NCBI RefSeq assembly: GCF_041429775.1
Contig: NZ_CP163421.1
Coordinates: 2,443,001-2,507,000, forward strand
DNA length: 64,000 nt
Reading direction: 5' to 3'
From: Glycocaulis abyssi
GTDB lineage: Bacteria > Pseudomonadota > Alphaproteobacteria > Caulobacterales > Maricaulaceae
The position numbers were made by a program, and so were the translations under genes. The notes beneath the pieces are model-generated. The model was not told the origin of the DNA, did no database searches, and worked only from the letters and a program-made list of their open reading frames with translations. Positions 24,916-34,062 of the stretch are shown here, one piece after another; position 1 is the first letter of the stretch; every line of letters begins with the position of its first letter.

Positions 24916-27077
24916 CGGGCGGCCAGCGGCCCGATAGCCGTCATTATGTGATAGAGCATGCTGGCGGGGATATCCTTGGCCAGCGGCGCTCCGTCGCGGT
25001 CATAGGCGTCCATCCAGCCGCCCTGACAGGCATCGGCCAGATAGGTCGCGCGCAAGCTTTCGAGCAGGCGTTCTGCCTCGCCCGGCGCAGCCGTTTCAGG
25101 GTGACGCAGGCGCGCGCGCAGCATCTCCAGCTGCGGCCATAGACGCCGGTTCGCATCGATTATCCCGCCCGTCGTGTCCACGCTGTTATGGACAAAGCCG
25201 CTTTCGCGATCGCGGCCCTTGGTGTCGGCAAAACCGATCAGCCGCCGCCGCCAGCTGATAAGGTCGTGGCCGGTTCGCGCCTCGTACTCGGCCAGCAGCC
25301 AGGCCCATTCATGGCAATGGCCCGCTTCGGTGCGCCACGGGCCGCTGCCCCTTGACCAGTCTGCGTGCAGATACTCGATCACCGCCCCGCTGGCCGGATG
25401 GAAGAAGCTGTCTTCAAAGCGGTCCACGCAAAGGCGCGCACAGTCCAGCGCATCGGCAGAGCCACTGGCAGCCTCTAGCGCCAGACACGCTTCCAGCAAG
25501 TGCATGTGCGGGTTCGCGGCGCGCACATCGGGTGCCATTTCAGGGTCGTAAAACCCTTCGCCGGAACTGTCCGACATGCGGCTTGTCATGAAATCAAGCG
25601 CTTCCAGCGCCAGCTCCAGCGCCCGCGTCTCGCCAAAAGCCTGAAAGGCGGATGCACCGGCGAGGATGACGAAGGCATGGTCATAAAGCCCGCGTCTTGG
25701 GTCCAGAGGCGTGCCATCCCGGTCCAGACGGTGCACCCATCCGCCTTGGGATGCGCGGGCCGGGCCATCAAGATATTCCAAGCCTAGCATGGCGATCCGG
25801 CGTGCCTCGCCCTTGTCCCAGCCCAGTAGGGCGGCCTGTGAGAAGGCGAATATCTGGCGCGGGATGACCCGCATGCGCCGCTCCCGCTCTGGCTGGGGCG
25901 CGCCCTCCAGGGTCAGGCTTTCAACAAATCCGCCCTTGCCGGCATCCCAGGCGCTGCGCGCCCACAAGGGCAGGCAGGCGTCAAACAGCCAGTTGCGCGC
26001 CCAGCCTGCGGCCTCGCCTGAGAGGTCGGTAATGGTCTGTGCGGCACTGACCAGCGGCTTGATGCCGGCCGCCTCGTCAAGACGGGTTACGATGACCGCA
26101 TCGCGGGTGGCGGCGATGGCAAGCCCCTCCACGCCCTTCACCGCGATGACCGGACCTTCGCTGCGTATGTAGCTGCCTGTCACGTCCTGCATAACGGCCG
26201 GGCCGTGCACGGCGTTGCCGTCCTTGTCGGCGTCTGACAGGGCGCTCAGCGCGGCATAATCGCCGACATCGCTCCAGCCCATATCGGCCGGCACCAGGCT
26301 GGCCAGCGCCGTCTTTTCCATCACGGCATAGTCAATGCTGATGGCGGGCGCAGCGGCAAATGCCGCGCGCGCAACGATGCGCGCGTCAATGGCCGTATCG
26401 GTCGTCGCGCCCGCCAGTGCCTCGCGCGCTGCCGACAGCACAGACGGCGCCTCGCGCTCCAGCTCGCCCAGCATCACATCCGCCCGGAACAGGAATATGC
26501 CCGCATTCCAGAAATACTCGCCCGAGGCGAGATAGTCTCTGGCGGTGGCGAGGTCAGGTTTCTCGACAAAGGCTTCCACCTTGCGCACCGCCCCTGCTTC
26601 GCGGGCACGGATATAGCCATAGCCGGTTGCCGGGTGGTCAGGCGTGATGCCGAAAACGACGATACGCCCGTCCGCGGCGGCCTCCGCCCCGCTGGCGATG
26701 GCATCGAGGAAGCGTTCAGGCCGGGCGATGTGATGGTCTGCGGGCAGTATCAACACCAGCGCATCAGGCTCGGCCAGCAGGGCGGCCAGCGCGACGGCGG
26801 GAGCGGAATCGCGCGCCACCGGCTCCAGCACCAGATCGGCTGCAGGCAGATGCGCACGCAGCAAGGCGCCATGGCGCGCCGAACCGATGGCGGTCAGGGA
26901 CGAAAAGCGCAGATCGCTGCGCGTCTCCCCCTCCAGCCGCAACGCCGTCTCGGCCAGCATGGTGCGTCCCGAAGGCAGGCTGAGAAAGGGTTTGGGACGC
27001 AGCGCGTCTGACAGGGGCCAGAGCCGGGTTCCCGCCCCGCCGCACAGGATGAAAGGCGTAATCGCGTGCGCACTCAT
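24912..27077 (-). CDS. Mannose-1-phosphate guanylyltransferase fused to AGE-family epimerase/isomerase
   Basis: A 721-aa two-part enzyme. ATG 27077 is supported by AGGA upstream. Residues about 1-350 are a GT-A nucleotidyltransferase: ILCGGAGTRLWPLSD, RPKPF, EKPDLATARDYL and EYFWNAGIFLFRADV match GDP-mannose pyrophosphorylase. Residues about 360-721 are an (alpha/alpha)6 AGE-type domain: RQIFAFSQAALLGWD, YDHAFVILAGASAF, PHMHLLEACLALE and GHCHEWAWLL. The AGE half likely supplies mannose-6-phosphate by isomerisation, taking the place of the cupin PMI domain in the usual ManC fusion. This role is inferred. Confidence 0.88.
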   Translation of the reverse strand: MSAHAITPFILCGGAGTRLWPLSDALRPKPFLSLPSGRTMLAETALRLEGETRSDLRFSSLTAIGSARHGALLRAHLPAADLVLEPVARDSAPAVALAALLAEPDALVLILPADHHIARPERFLDAIASGAEAAADGRIVVFGITPDHPATGYGYIRAREAGAVRKVEAFVEKPDLATARDYLASGEYFWNAGIFLFRADVMLGELEREAPSVLSAAREALAGATTDTAIDARIVARAAFAAAPAISIDYAVMEKTALASLVPADMGWSDVGDYAALSALSDADKDGNAVHGPAVMQDVTGSYIRSEGPVIAVKGVEGLAIAATRDAVIVTRLDEAAGIKPLVSAAQTITDLSGEAAGWARNWLFDACLPLWARSAWDAGKGGFVESLTLEGAPQPERERRMRVIPRQIFAFSQAALLGWDKGEARRIAMLGLEYLDGPARASQGGWVHRLDRDGTPLDPRRGLYDHAFVILAGASAFQAFGETRALELALEALDFMTSRMSDSSGEGFYDPEMAPDVRAANPHMHLLEACLALEAASGSADALDCARLCVDRFEDSFFHPASGAVIEYLHADWSRGSGPWRTEAGHCHEWAWLLAEYEARTGHDLISWRRRLIGFADTKGRDRESGFVHNSVDTTGGIIDANRRLWPQLEMLRARLRHPETAAPGEAERLLESLRATYLADACQGGWMDAYDRDGAPLAKDIPASMLYHIMTAIGPLAAR

Positions 27078-27237
27078 TAGCGGTCCTGCCCCTCTTCTCC
27101 CCTCCCGGCCAGACATAGGTGCCGGTGCCTCTCTGGGAGGTCTTTGCCCATAGCCCGCTTCGCCCGGACATGGCCAGTTTGCGCCAGGTCACCGGCGCGT
27201 GGTGCTCACATTGATGGCAAAACCGGTGAAAGAGCGC

Positions 27238-27909
27238 TTAAGGCGCGGCGGCAAACCAGATCGTGTGCATCGGACCCTTGCCGTTTTCACGGGCACGCAC
27301 CCTCACTTCGTCGACACGGAAGCCCGCCTGTTTCAGCCTCTGGGTAAAGGCCCGGTCAGGGCTTGCAGACCACACGGCGAGCACCCCGCCGGGCTTTAGC
27401 GCCGCGTGGGCGCGGGCAAGCCCCTGCATGCTGTAAAGGCCATCATTGGCGGGCCGCGTCAGGCCATCGGGGCCGTTATCAACGTCCAGCAGGATCGCGT
27501 CATAGCTCTGCCTGCCCGCCGCGATCTCCGCGCCGACATCGCCAATGCGCAGATCGACGCGGGGGTCATCAAGACAGCCTTCAGTCATCGCCTGCATGGG
27601 GCCGCGCGCCCAGTCGATGATCCCGGGAACCAGCTCTGCAACGACAATCCGGGCATCACGCCCGAGCTCCGCCAGTGCCGCGCGCGAGGTAAAGCCCATC
27701 CCGTACCCGCCAATCAGCAGCCGGGGCGCGGGGCGTGCGCCCAGCCTCTGGCATGTGAGTGTGGCGAGCGCCTTTTCAGAGCCGCTCATACGGCTGCTCA
27801 TCAGCTCGTTGCGATCCAGCATGATGATGAAGGCATTGTCGTGCCGGACCAGCCGCAGCGGCGGGCCGCCGGGAACTTCAGCCTCGCCAATCAGCTCGCG
27901 CGGTTTCAT
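27238..27909 (-). CDS. Spermidine-synthase-like SAM-dependent methyltransferase fold
   Basis: A 223-aa Rossmann protein of the SpeE-like group. The nucleotide-binding loop is LLIGGYGMGFTSRAALAELG, the acidic end of strand two is VVAELVPGIIDWAR, and IGDV and YDAILLDVDNGPDGL provide the later strands. True spermidine synthases keep an aspartate pair for polyamine binding; the DVDNGPDG segment partly fits. The annotation as a methyltransferase or polyamine synthase-like protein is about as far as sequence allows. It overlaps the small upstream gene by 4 nt. Confidence 0.82.
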   Translation of the reverse strand: MKPRELIGEAEVPGGPPLRLVRHDNAFIIMLDRNELMSSRMSGSEKALATLTCQRLGARPAPRLLIGGYGMGFTSRAALAELGRDARIVVAELVPGIIDWARGPMQAMTEGCLDDPRVDLRIGDVGAEIAAGRQSYDAILLDVDNGPDGLTRPANDGLYSMQGLARAHAALKPGGVLAVWSASPDRAFTQRLKQAGFRVDEVRVRARENGKGPMHTIWFAAAP

Positions 27910-28223
27910 TTTTGCCGGGCTTTACGAGCCGCATAGCGCGCATCACGCGCGGCCTTCAGTTCAGCTTCGGTCCGCTGTGCTGCTTCGGCTTCTGCCGCTG
28001 CTTGCGCCTTGGTGGCCTCTGCCCTGGCCAATCTGGCCGCAGCCGCCTCGGCCTTTCTGGCAGCACGGCGCTCCTCGCGGGCAGCCTGCGCCGCCTTGCG
28101 TTCGGCCATGACGGCCGGATCGGGCGCCGGCCTGTTGCGCAATTGCTCGACCGCTGCCTGTCTGGCGGCGCGTGCCGCCGCTGCGCGCTCATTGAAATCG
28201 GGGGATTTGAACCCTGCCATCAT
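27906..28223 (-). CDS. DUF6481-type Lys/Ala-rich protein
   Basis: A 105-aa very basic, alanine-rich coiled protein. The N-terminal MAGFKSPDFNERAAAARAARQ matches the recurring start of the alphaproteobacterial DUF6481 family. The rest is a long charged helix (AERKAAQAAREERRAARKAE and on). No function is known. Two ATG codons stand together at the start. It overlaps the methyltransferase-like gene by 4 nt, so they are co-translated. Confidence 0.78.
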   Translation of the reverse strand: MMAGFKSPDFNERAAAARAARQAAVEQLRNRPAPDPAVMAERKAAQAAREERRAARKAEAAAARLARAEATKAQAAAEAEAAQRTEAELKAARDARYAARKARQK

Positions 28224-28353
28224 CTTTCCACTGTGTTGCGGCGAGCATTTTTATCGCCGGAGAGCGCAGCCTATACCCCTATCCGCGCGGCGCTTCTCCA
28301 TCCTCTAGCAGAACCGCCTACCTGCCCTGCAAGCGGCGCAGGCCGCTGGGACA

Positions 28354-29742
28354 TCACCCCTTGCGCACCAGGATCATTTTCTCGTGCGTCATATCGCGCA
28401 AGGTGAAGGGGATGCCGCCCGTGCCGTAGCCGGACTGTCTGCGGCCTGCGAAGGGCATCCAGTCGGTGCGGAAGGCGGTCGGATCGTTGATCATCACCGC
28501 CGAGGCGTCGAGATGATTGGCGGCGTGCATCGCCACATCGATGTCCTGCGCGAAAATGCTTGCCTGGAAGGCGGTCGGCAGGCTGTTTGCCCGCGCTATC
28601 GCCTCGTTCAGGTGGTCATAGCGGTAGACCGCGACCACCGGCCCGAATACTTCCTGCGTCGATATTTTCGCATCCGGTGCCGGATCGAGCAGCACGGCAG
28701 GCCGCAAGGTCGTTTCCGACAGGCGGTCGCCGCCGGTGGCAAGCCTTGCGCCTCCGCTTACCGCCTCGCGCGTCCATTCCGATACGCGCTCGGCTTCACG
28801 CGGCAGGATGAGCGGGCCGACCTCGGTGTCGCTCAGAACCGGGTCTGCCGTGCGCAAGCTTTCCACACGCGCGACCAGTCTCTGCGTGAAGTCCTCGGCA
28901 ATGTCTGCGTGGACGAAAATCCGCTGTGTCGACACGCAGACCTGCCCGGCATGGTAGAAGCCGCCCTTGACGATAGGCTCGATGATCTTCGCAAGGTCCG
29001 CGCTTCGGTCGACAATGGCAGGCGCTGCGCCGCCATGCTCCAGCGCCACGCGCGTCCCCGGAGCCGCTTTCGAGCGCAGCGCCCAGCCGACTTTCGCTGA
29101 TCCGATAAAGCTCAAAAACGCGATGCGCGGATCGGTCGCGAGCTTTTCCGCCAGCTGATTGTCGTCCGTGATGAAGGTCTGGCACCAGGGTTCGGGCAGC
29201 CCGGCCTCGTGCGCCATCGCCACGAAATCGAGGCAGGAGAGCGGCGTCGTGATCGCCGGTTTGACGATGACCGGGCAGCCGGCCGCGATGGCGGGCGCGA
29301 CCTGATGGACGATCAGATTGAGCGGGTGGTTGAATGCCGAGATGGCGGCAACGACCCCGACAGGCTCTTTTGTCGTGAACGCCCAGCGGCCTTCAGAGGC
29401 CGCTGACAGGCCCATCGGAATTTCCCGGCCTGCAAGGTTTCGCAGCTCGTCTGCTGCATTATGGACCCCGTCAATGGCACGCGTCGTTTCGACAATGGCG
29501 TCAGGCAGAGGCTTTCCGCCCTCTCGCGCGATCTGCATGGCGAGATGGTCGCGCTTGGCCTCCATCAGGCCAGCCAGCCTGCGCAGGATTGCCACGCGCT
29601 CATGGGGCTGGCGCCAGCCAGTCCGGTCCGCGAACACGCGCACAGCCGCTTCGAGTTTGCGCTCCAGCGCGCCCGTGTCGTCTGTTTCGATTTGCGCGAT
29701 CAGGGCGCGGTCATAAGCCTGTACGACTTTCAGCATGTTCAA
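28354..29742 (-). CDS. NAD(P)-dependent aldehyde dehydrogenase
   Basis: A 462-aa ALDH. The catalytic Cys is in FYHAGQVCVSTQRI and the general-base Glu in VALEHGGAAP, where His replaces the usual Leu. The cofactor region has PVIVKPAITTPLS and FIGSAKVGWAL. A C-terminal FAGRRQSGYGTGGIPF segment ends the domain. It oxidises an aldehyde to an acid; benzaldehyde- or succinate-semialdehyde-type substrates are possible. It lies 27 bp after the acetolactate-synthase-like gene, so a ThDP enzyme producing an aldehyde followed by its oxidation is a fair hypothesis. Confidence 0.92.
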   Translation of the reverse strand: MNMLKVVQAYDRALIAQIETDDTGALERKLEAAVRVFADRTGWRQPHERVAILRRLAGLMEAKRDHLAMQIAREGGKPLPDAIVETTRAIDGVHNAADELRNLAGREIPMGLSAASEGRWAFTTKEPVGVVAAISAFNHPLNLIVHQVAPAIAAGCPVIVKPAITTPLSCLDFVAMAHEAGLPEPWCQTFITDDNQLAEKLATDPRIAFLSFIGSAKVGWALRSKAAPGTRVALEHGGAAPAIVDRSADLAKIIEPIVKGGFYHAGQVCVSTQRIFVHADIAEDFTQRLVARVESLRTADPVLSDTEVGPLILPREAERVSEWTREAVSGGARLATGGDRLSETTLRPAVLLDPAPDAKISTQEVFGPVVAVYRYDHLNEAIARANSLPTAFQASIFAQDIDVAMHAANHLDASAVMINDPTAFRTDWMPFAGRRQSGYGTGGIPFTLRDMTHEKMILVRKG

Positions 29743-29769
29743 ACCCTCATCCCGTCCACGGTCATCGGT

Positions 29770-31425
29770 TCAGGCAAAATCCACATCCGGTGAGCGGTTA
29801 CGCAATTCGTCCACCAGCACCCGCGTATTTTCCGAATAATCGATCGGCACATCGACCAGATGGACACCGCCACCGGTGAAGGCGGCCTCCAGCGTTGGCA
29901 CCAGCTCCTCCACGGACGTCACCCGCGATCCTTTGGCTCCGTAGGCTTGCGCGTAGCGCACAAAGTCCGGATTGGCGAAGCTCATGCCGAAATCGGGGAA
30001 TCCATCAACGGCCTGCTTCCAGCGGATCATGCCATAGGCGCTGTCATTGAGGATCATCACGACAAGGTTCAGCCCCAGCCGCACCGCCGTTTCCATCTCC
30101 TGCGAATTCATCATGAAACCGCCATCCCCGCAGACCGCGAGCACCCGCCTGCCCGGGTAGAGCATCGCAGCCATCATGGCCGAGGGCAGGCCCGCGCCCA
30201 TCGTGGCAAGCGCGTTGTCGAGCAGCAGCGTATTGGCAACGTGCGTGCGGTAATTGCGGGCGAACCAGATCTTGTACATGCCATTATCGAGGCACACGAT
30301 GCCGTCCTCCGGCATCACCTTGCGCACATCATGCACGATGCGCTGCGGCGTGGCCGGAAAGCGGTCTTCCTCTGCGCGGTCATTGAGGCGGGCGAGGATT
30401 TTCTGGCGCAGCTTCAGCATGGCCTGATCCGGCGGCAGACGGCTATCCAGCCGCTCTGCGAGCGCTTCGACAGACGCCCCGATATCGCCGATCAGTTCGA
30501 AATCGGGGTGGTAGACCTGTTCCACACTCGCCGAATGGTAGCCGACATGAATGACTTTCGGCCCGCCAGCGCTCTCCATCAGGAAGGGCGGCTTCTCCAC
30601 CGTGTCATGGCCGATGGCAATGATCAGGTCAGCGTGCTCGACGGCCTCATGGACATAATCCCCTTCCGAGAGAGCGGCTGTCCCGAGGTAAAGATCGGAG
30701 CCGCCGGTGACGGCGCCCTTGCCCATCTGCGTATTGAAGAAGGCGAGCCCCGTACGGCGGACGAATTGCGATAACGGCTCAACGAGGGATGGCCGGTTGC
30801 CCGCCGCGCCAATCATCACCAGCGGATGTCTGGCAGCCAGTATCATCTCAGCGGCCTTGTCCAGCGCTGACGGGCCTGCAATCGCGCGTGCCACCTCATG
30901 GACAGGAATTACGGACGCGCCGAGAGCATCCTCCGACGCGACATCTTCGGGCAGTTCGAGGTGAACCGGTCCGGGCCGTTCCTCCATCGCGATGCGGAAG
31001 GCATCGCGCACGGTTGCCGGGATGGCCGCCGCACTGACGATTTGGCGGGACATCTTGGTCAGCGGCTTCATCGAGGCGACAATATCAACGATCTGGAAGC
31101 GGGCCTGCCTGGCGCTCATCACCGGCTTCTGCCCCGTGATGAGGATCATCGGCATGGCACCGAGATGGGCATAGGCCGCGCCGGTTGAAAAATTCAGCGC
31201 TCCGGGGCCAAGCGTGGCAAGGCAGACGCCCGGCCTGCCAGTCAGCCGTCCATGGGTCGCCGCCATGAACGCCGCCGCCTGCTCGTGCCGGGTCAGGATC
31301 AGCTCTATGCGCGAGGTTCGCAAGGATTCCAGAAGGTCGAGATTTTCCTCGCCGGGTACGCCGAATATCCGGTCCACGCCCTCATTCTCGAGCGCGGCCA
31401 CCAACAGGTCCGACCCTTTCGCCAT
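29770..31425 (-). CDS. Acetolactate-synthase-like ThDP enzyme
   Basis: A 551-aa large-subunit-type enzyme. ATG 31425 is used because MAKGSDLLVAALENEGVDRI is the standard N-terminus and GGGGAG lies upstream; the frame runs open to 31884. The conserved Glu is in RHEQAAAFMAATHGRL. The ThDP/Mg motif is GDGGFMMNSQEMETAVRLGL, ending in NDSAYG. No small regulatory subunit gene is adjacent, and the partner is an ALDH, which suggests a catabolic carboligase/decarboxylase rather than the branched-chain biosynthetic enzyme. Confidence 0.9.
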   Translation of the reverse strand: MAKGSDLLVAALENEGVDRIFGVPGEENLDLLESLRTSRIELILTRHEQAAAFMAATHGRLTGRPGVCLATLGPGALNFSTGAAYAHLGAMPMILITGQKPVMSARQARFQIVDIVASMKPLTKMSRQIVSAAAIPATVRDAFRIAMEERPGPVHLELPEDVASEDALGASVIPVHEVARAIAGPSALDKAAEMILAARHPLVMIGAAGNRPSLVEPLSQFVRRTGLAFFNTQMGKGAVTGGSDLYLGTAALSEGDYVHEAVEHADLIIAIGHDTVEKPPFLMESAGGPKVIHVGYHSASVEQVYHPDFELIGDIGASVEALAERLDSRLPPDQAMLKLRQKILARLNDRAEEDRFPATPQRIVHDVRKVMPEDGIVCLDNGMYKIWFARNYRTHVANTLLLDNALATMGAGLPSAMMAAMLYPGRRVLAVCGDGGFMMNSQEMETAVRLGLNLVVMILNDSAYGMIRWKQAVDGFPDFGMSFANPDFVRYAQAYGAKGSRVTSVEELVPTLEAAFTGGGVHLVDVPIDYSENTRVLVDELRNRSPDVDFA

Positions 31426-31729
31426 TGCATGAACTCCCCGAACTGGCTTCTTCAACACGGCACGGCCATCAGACACGAGCCGCCCCGTGGTTGTGCCACT
31501 CCCTGAGCGCGCGCGGAAGAGCCACATCCCGGCCGGCTCTGTCGCGTAACGCGGAACGCTTGGCCGGGTCTCTAACGCTCTGAACTGGCCATTCCTGCCC
31601 TGACAGGCCGGTCCGGGGGGTTCCAGTTTACGCGACACAGATAAGCAAATTGCAGGTCTAGCTGGAGCGCAGGCGGGACGATACGACTTTGGACCAGCCA
31701 CATCCGGCAGTCTGTCCGAGGTTGAAGCC
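31426..31729. other. Divergent intergenic region between the ALS-like and pirin genes
   Basis: A gene-free stretch of 304 bp. It holds two 10-bp sites in opposite directions, TGTCGCGTAA (31540-31549) and TTACGCGACA (31628-31637), 78 bp apart. A close match (TGTCGCGAAA, 37791-37800) lies upstream of the isochorismatase gene. They could be binding sites for a shared regulator, such as the LysR protein of this block. Both flanking genes must have promoters here; no clear -35/-10 boxes are seen. Confidence 0.45.
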
Positions 31730-32665
31730 ATGAGTTGGAACCCTGCAATCGAGCCCGGTTGTCCTGACGATGCCGGCAGTGACGCCATTGAGACCCTCAT
31801 CATCCCGCGCACCCGTGATCTCGGTGATTTCGAGGTCCGGCGCGCCCTGCCAGCATCGAAGCGGCAGATGGTCGGGCCGTTCATCTTCTTCGATCAGGCC
31901 GGACCGGCAGAATTGCTGACCGGACACGGCGTCGATGTACGCCCGCATCCGCATATTGGCCTTGGCACCGTCACCTATCTGTTCAAGGGCGATTTCCATC
32001 ACCGCGACAGCACGGGTGCCGATCAGATCATCAGCCCCGGCGCGCTCAACTGGATGGTTGCCGGGCGCGGCATCACCCATTCCGAGCGCACCTCGGCAGA
32101 GGCACGCAAAGGGCCCAACAGCCTTTTCGGCATACAGACCTGGCTGGCCCTGCCTGACAGCCATGAGGACGTGGACCCGAGCTTTGAACATTTCGGCAAG
32201 GAGACCCTGCCCGTGATCGAGGATCACGGCGTATCGGTCCGCCTCATTCTCGGAAACGCCTACGGCAAGGCTGCGCCTGCGGTCATGTTTTCCGAGACAT
32301 TCTACGCCGATGTGAAGCTAGAGCCGGGAAGCCGCCTGCCCATGCCCGACAATCATGAGGACCGCGGCATCTACATCGTTGAAGGCTCGATATCGGTCGC
32401 CGGCCAGGAATTCGGCGCCGCGCAAATGATGGTCTTCCGCCCCGGCGACCCGATCACGGTTGCCGCCGGAGAGCGCGGCGCGCGTCTGATGATCCTTGGC
32501 GGCGCGACATTCAGCACGCCGCGCTTCATCTGGTGGAATTTCGTCGCCTCCAGCCGTGAACGCATCGAGGAAGCCAAAACTGAATGGCGCGCGGAGAACT
32601 GGGGGCAAGGACGCTTCGACCTGCCGGTCGATGACCGGGACGAGCATATCCGCCTGCCCGACTGA
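31730..32665 (+). CDS. Pirin-family bicupin protein
   Basis: A 311-aa protein. The N-terminal pirin domain has the metal site HPHIGLGTVTYLF with FHHRDSTG and the later HSERT, giving the expected three His. The second cupin (about 180-280) contains DIYIVEGSISVAG-like sequence (RGIYIVEGSISVAGQEFGA). Pirins are iron proteins acting as quercetinases or redox-sensing co-regulators. Its place at the head of a plus-strand run with hydrolase, RidA and GST genes suggests a stress or xenobiotic role. Confidence 0.92.
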   Translation: MSWNPAIEPGCPDDAGSDAIETLIIPRTRDLGDFEVRRALPASKRQMVGPFIFFDQAGPAELLTGHGVDVRPHPHIGLGTVTYLFKGDFHHRDSTGADQIISPGALNWMVAGRGITHSERTSAEARKGPNSLFGIQTWLALPDSHEDVDPSFEHFGKETLPVIEDHGVSVRLILGNAYGKAAPAVMFSETFYADVKLEPGSRLPMPDNHEDRGIYIVEGSISVAGQEFGAAQMMVFRPGDPITVAAGERGARLMILGGATFSTPRFIWWNFVASSRERIEEAKTEWRAENWGQGRFDLPVDDRDEHIRLPD

Positions 32666-32721
32666 TCCGCACTGCCCACGGGGCCGCCCGCCGGACTCAA
32701 ACCGAATGGAGAACAAGAGAC

Positions 32722-33981
32722 ATGAACAGCAACTGGCCCCAAATCGATTATCTCAGCTGGCGTGAGACCTGTTCAGCGCTTCATCTCTATCTGCAGATCG
32801 TGGGCAAATACCGGCTGGCGCACACGCCCTGGGTCAACCATTCCTGGAACGCGACCTTCTACGTTACGCCGAGAGGGCTGGCATCCTCGCCCATCCCTGA
32901 CGGGCCGGGCATTGAAATCCTGTTCGACTTTCTCAATCACAAGGTCGTCGGCACATGCGGGGAAGGCCGTGAGCGATCATTTGATCTGGAGCCATCCACC
33001 GTCGCGGCCTTCCATGCCCGCTTCGTGAAACTGGTCTCCGAGCTCGGCGGTAACCCGGCCTTCCATGGCAGCCCGAACGAGGTGCCATTCCCGGTTCCCT
33101 TTGCCGAGGATGACCGCGACCGTCCCTATGACCGGGAGGCCGTGCGCAACTTCCACAAGGCACTGATCTCGATTGACAAGGTCTTCAACCGGTTCCGCAC
33201 CTCTTTTCTTGGAAAATCCAGCCCCGTTCACCTGTTCTGGGGTGCTCTCGACCTCGCCGTGACCCGGTTTTCGGGACGCCGCGCGCCGCTTCATCCCGCC
33301 GGGATTCCGGCGCTGCCCGATGACGTGGCGCAGGAAGCCTATGACCGCGAAGTCTCGTCAGCCGGTTTCTGGCCGGGCGGCAATGGCATCGATTACCCGG
33401 CCTTCTACGCCTATGCCTATCCGTCGCCCGGCAATTACCGCGCCGCGGCCGTCCAGCCCGAAGCGGCCTTCTGGCACGAAGACCTGTCCGAATTCGTCCT
33501 TCCCTATGACGCCGTGCGTTCAGCCCCCGATCCGGAAAAGGCTCTGATGGCCTTCCTCGTCTCCACCTACGAGGCGGCGGCGGAACTGGGCGGGTGGGAC
33601 CGCGACCTGCTGGAATGTGACCATGGAGAACCGCGCAAGGTCCGCGCCCCCGATGCGGCGGTGGTGACAGCCGCGCCCGCCATCGGAGACGAAAAGGTCG
33701 AGCGCGAGGATGGCCCGGCAAAGGGCCGCTACCTTCTGGTCATTGACGGCCATGAGGCCGAAATGACCTACAGCCGGGCCGGCGACGGCATGATCATCAT
33801 CGATCACACCCATGTTCCAGACACGTTGCGCGGCCGCAAGGTCGGCGAACGGCTGGTGCGCCAGGCCGTCGAAGATGCCCGCCGGGACGGGGTCACTATC
33901 GTCCCCCTCTGCCCGTTCGCCAAGGCACAGATAGACCGCCACCCGGAATGGCAGGACGTGATCCGCAAACCGCAGACATGA
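32722..33981 (+). CDS. DUF5996 protein fused to a YjdJ-type GNAT domain
   Basis: A 419-aa two-domain protein. Residues about 1-300 match the DUF5996 pattern (WRETCSALHLYLQIVGKYRL near the N-terminus; HLFWGALDLAVTRFSGR; an AFWHEDLSEFVLPYD stretch with catalytic-looking His/Asp). Residues about 335-415 form a small COG2388/YjdJ acetyltransferase: GHEAEMTYSRAGDGMIIIDH, HVPDTLRGRKVGERLVRQAV, and IVPLCPFAKAQIDRHPEW. A Pro/Ala-rich linker joins them. The joint function is unknown. A purine-rich site (GGAGAACAAGAG) lies just before the ATG. Confidence 0.85.
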   Translation: MNSNWPQIDYLSWRETCSALHLYLQIVGKYRLAHTPWVNHSWNATFYVTPRGLASSPIPDGPGIEILFDFLNHKVVGTCGEGRERSFDLEPSTVAAFHARFVKLVSELGGNPAFHGSPNEVPFPVPFAEDDRDRPYDREAVRNFHKALISIDKVFNRFRTSFLGKSSPVHLFWGALDLAVTRFSGRRAPLHPAGIPALPDDVAQEAYDREVSSAGFWPGGNGIDYPAFYAYAYPSPGNYRAAAVQPEAAFWHEDLSEFVLPYDAVRSAPDPEKALMAFLVSTYEAAAELGGWDRDLLECDHGEPRKVRAPDAAVVTAAPAIGDEKVEREDGPAKGRYLLVIDGHEAEMTYSRAGDGMIIIDHTHVPDTLRGRKVGERLVRQAVEDARRDGVTIVPLCPFAKAQIDRHPEWQDVIRKPQT

Positions 33982-34062
33982 GGGGCGCTCTGCGATAACC
34001 GGCGCGGTGTGCGCCTGATAGCCCCAAGCAGTTGTTAAGTATCAACAAAAGGAAATACTATC

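Noticed and set aside
31426-31884. N-terminal extension of the acetolactate-synthase-like frame into the pirin region
   Set aside because: The standard ThDP-enzyme N-terminus begins at 31425 with a good ribosome site, and the extension runs opposite to pirin.
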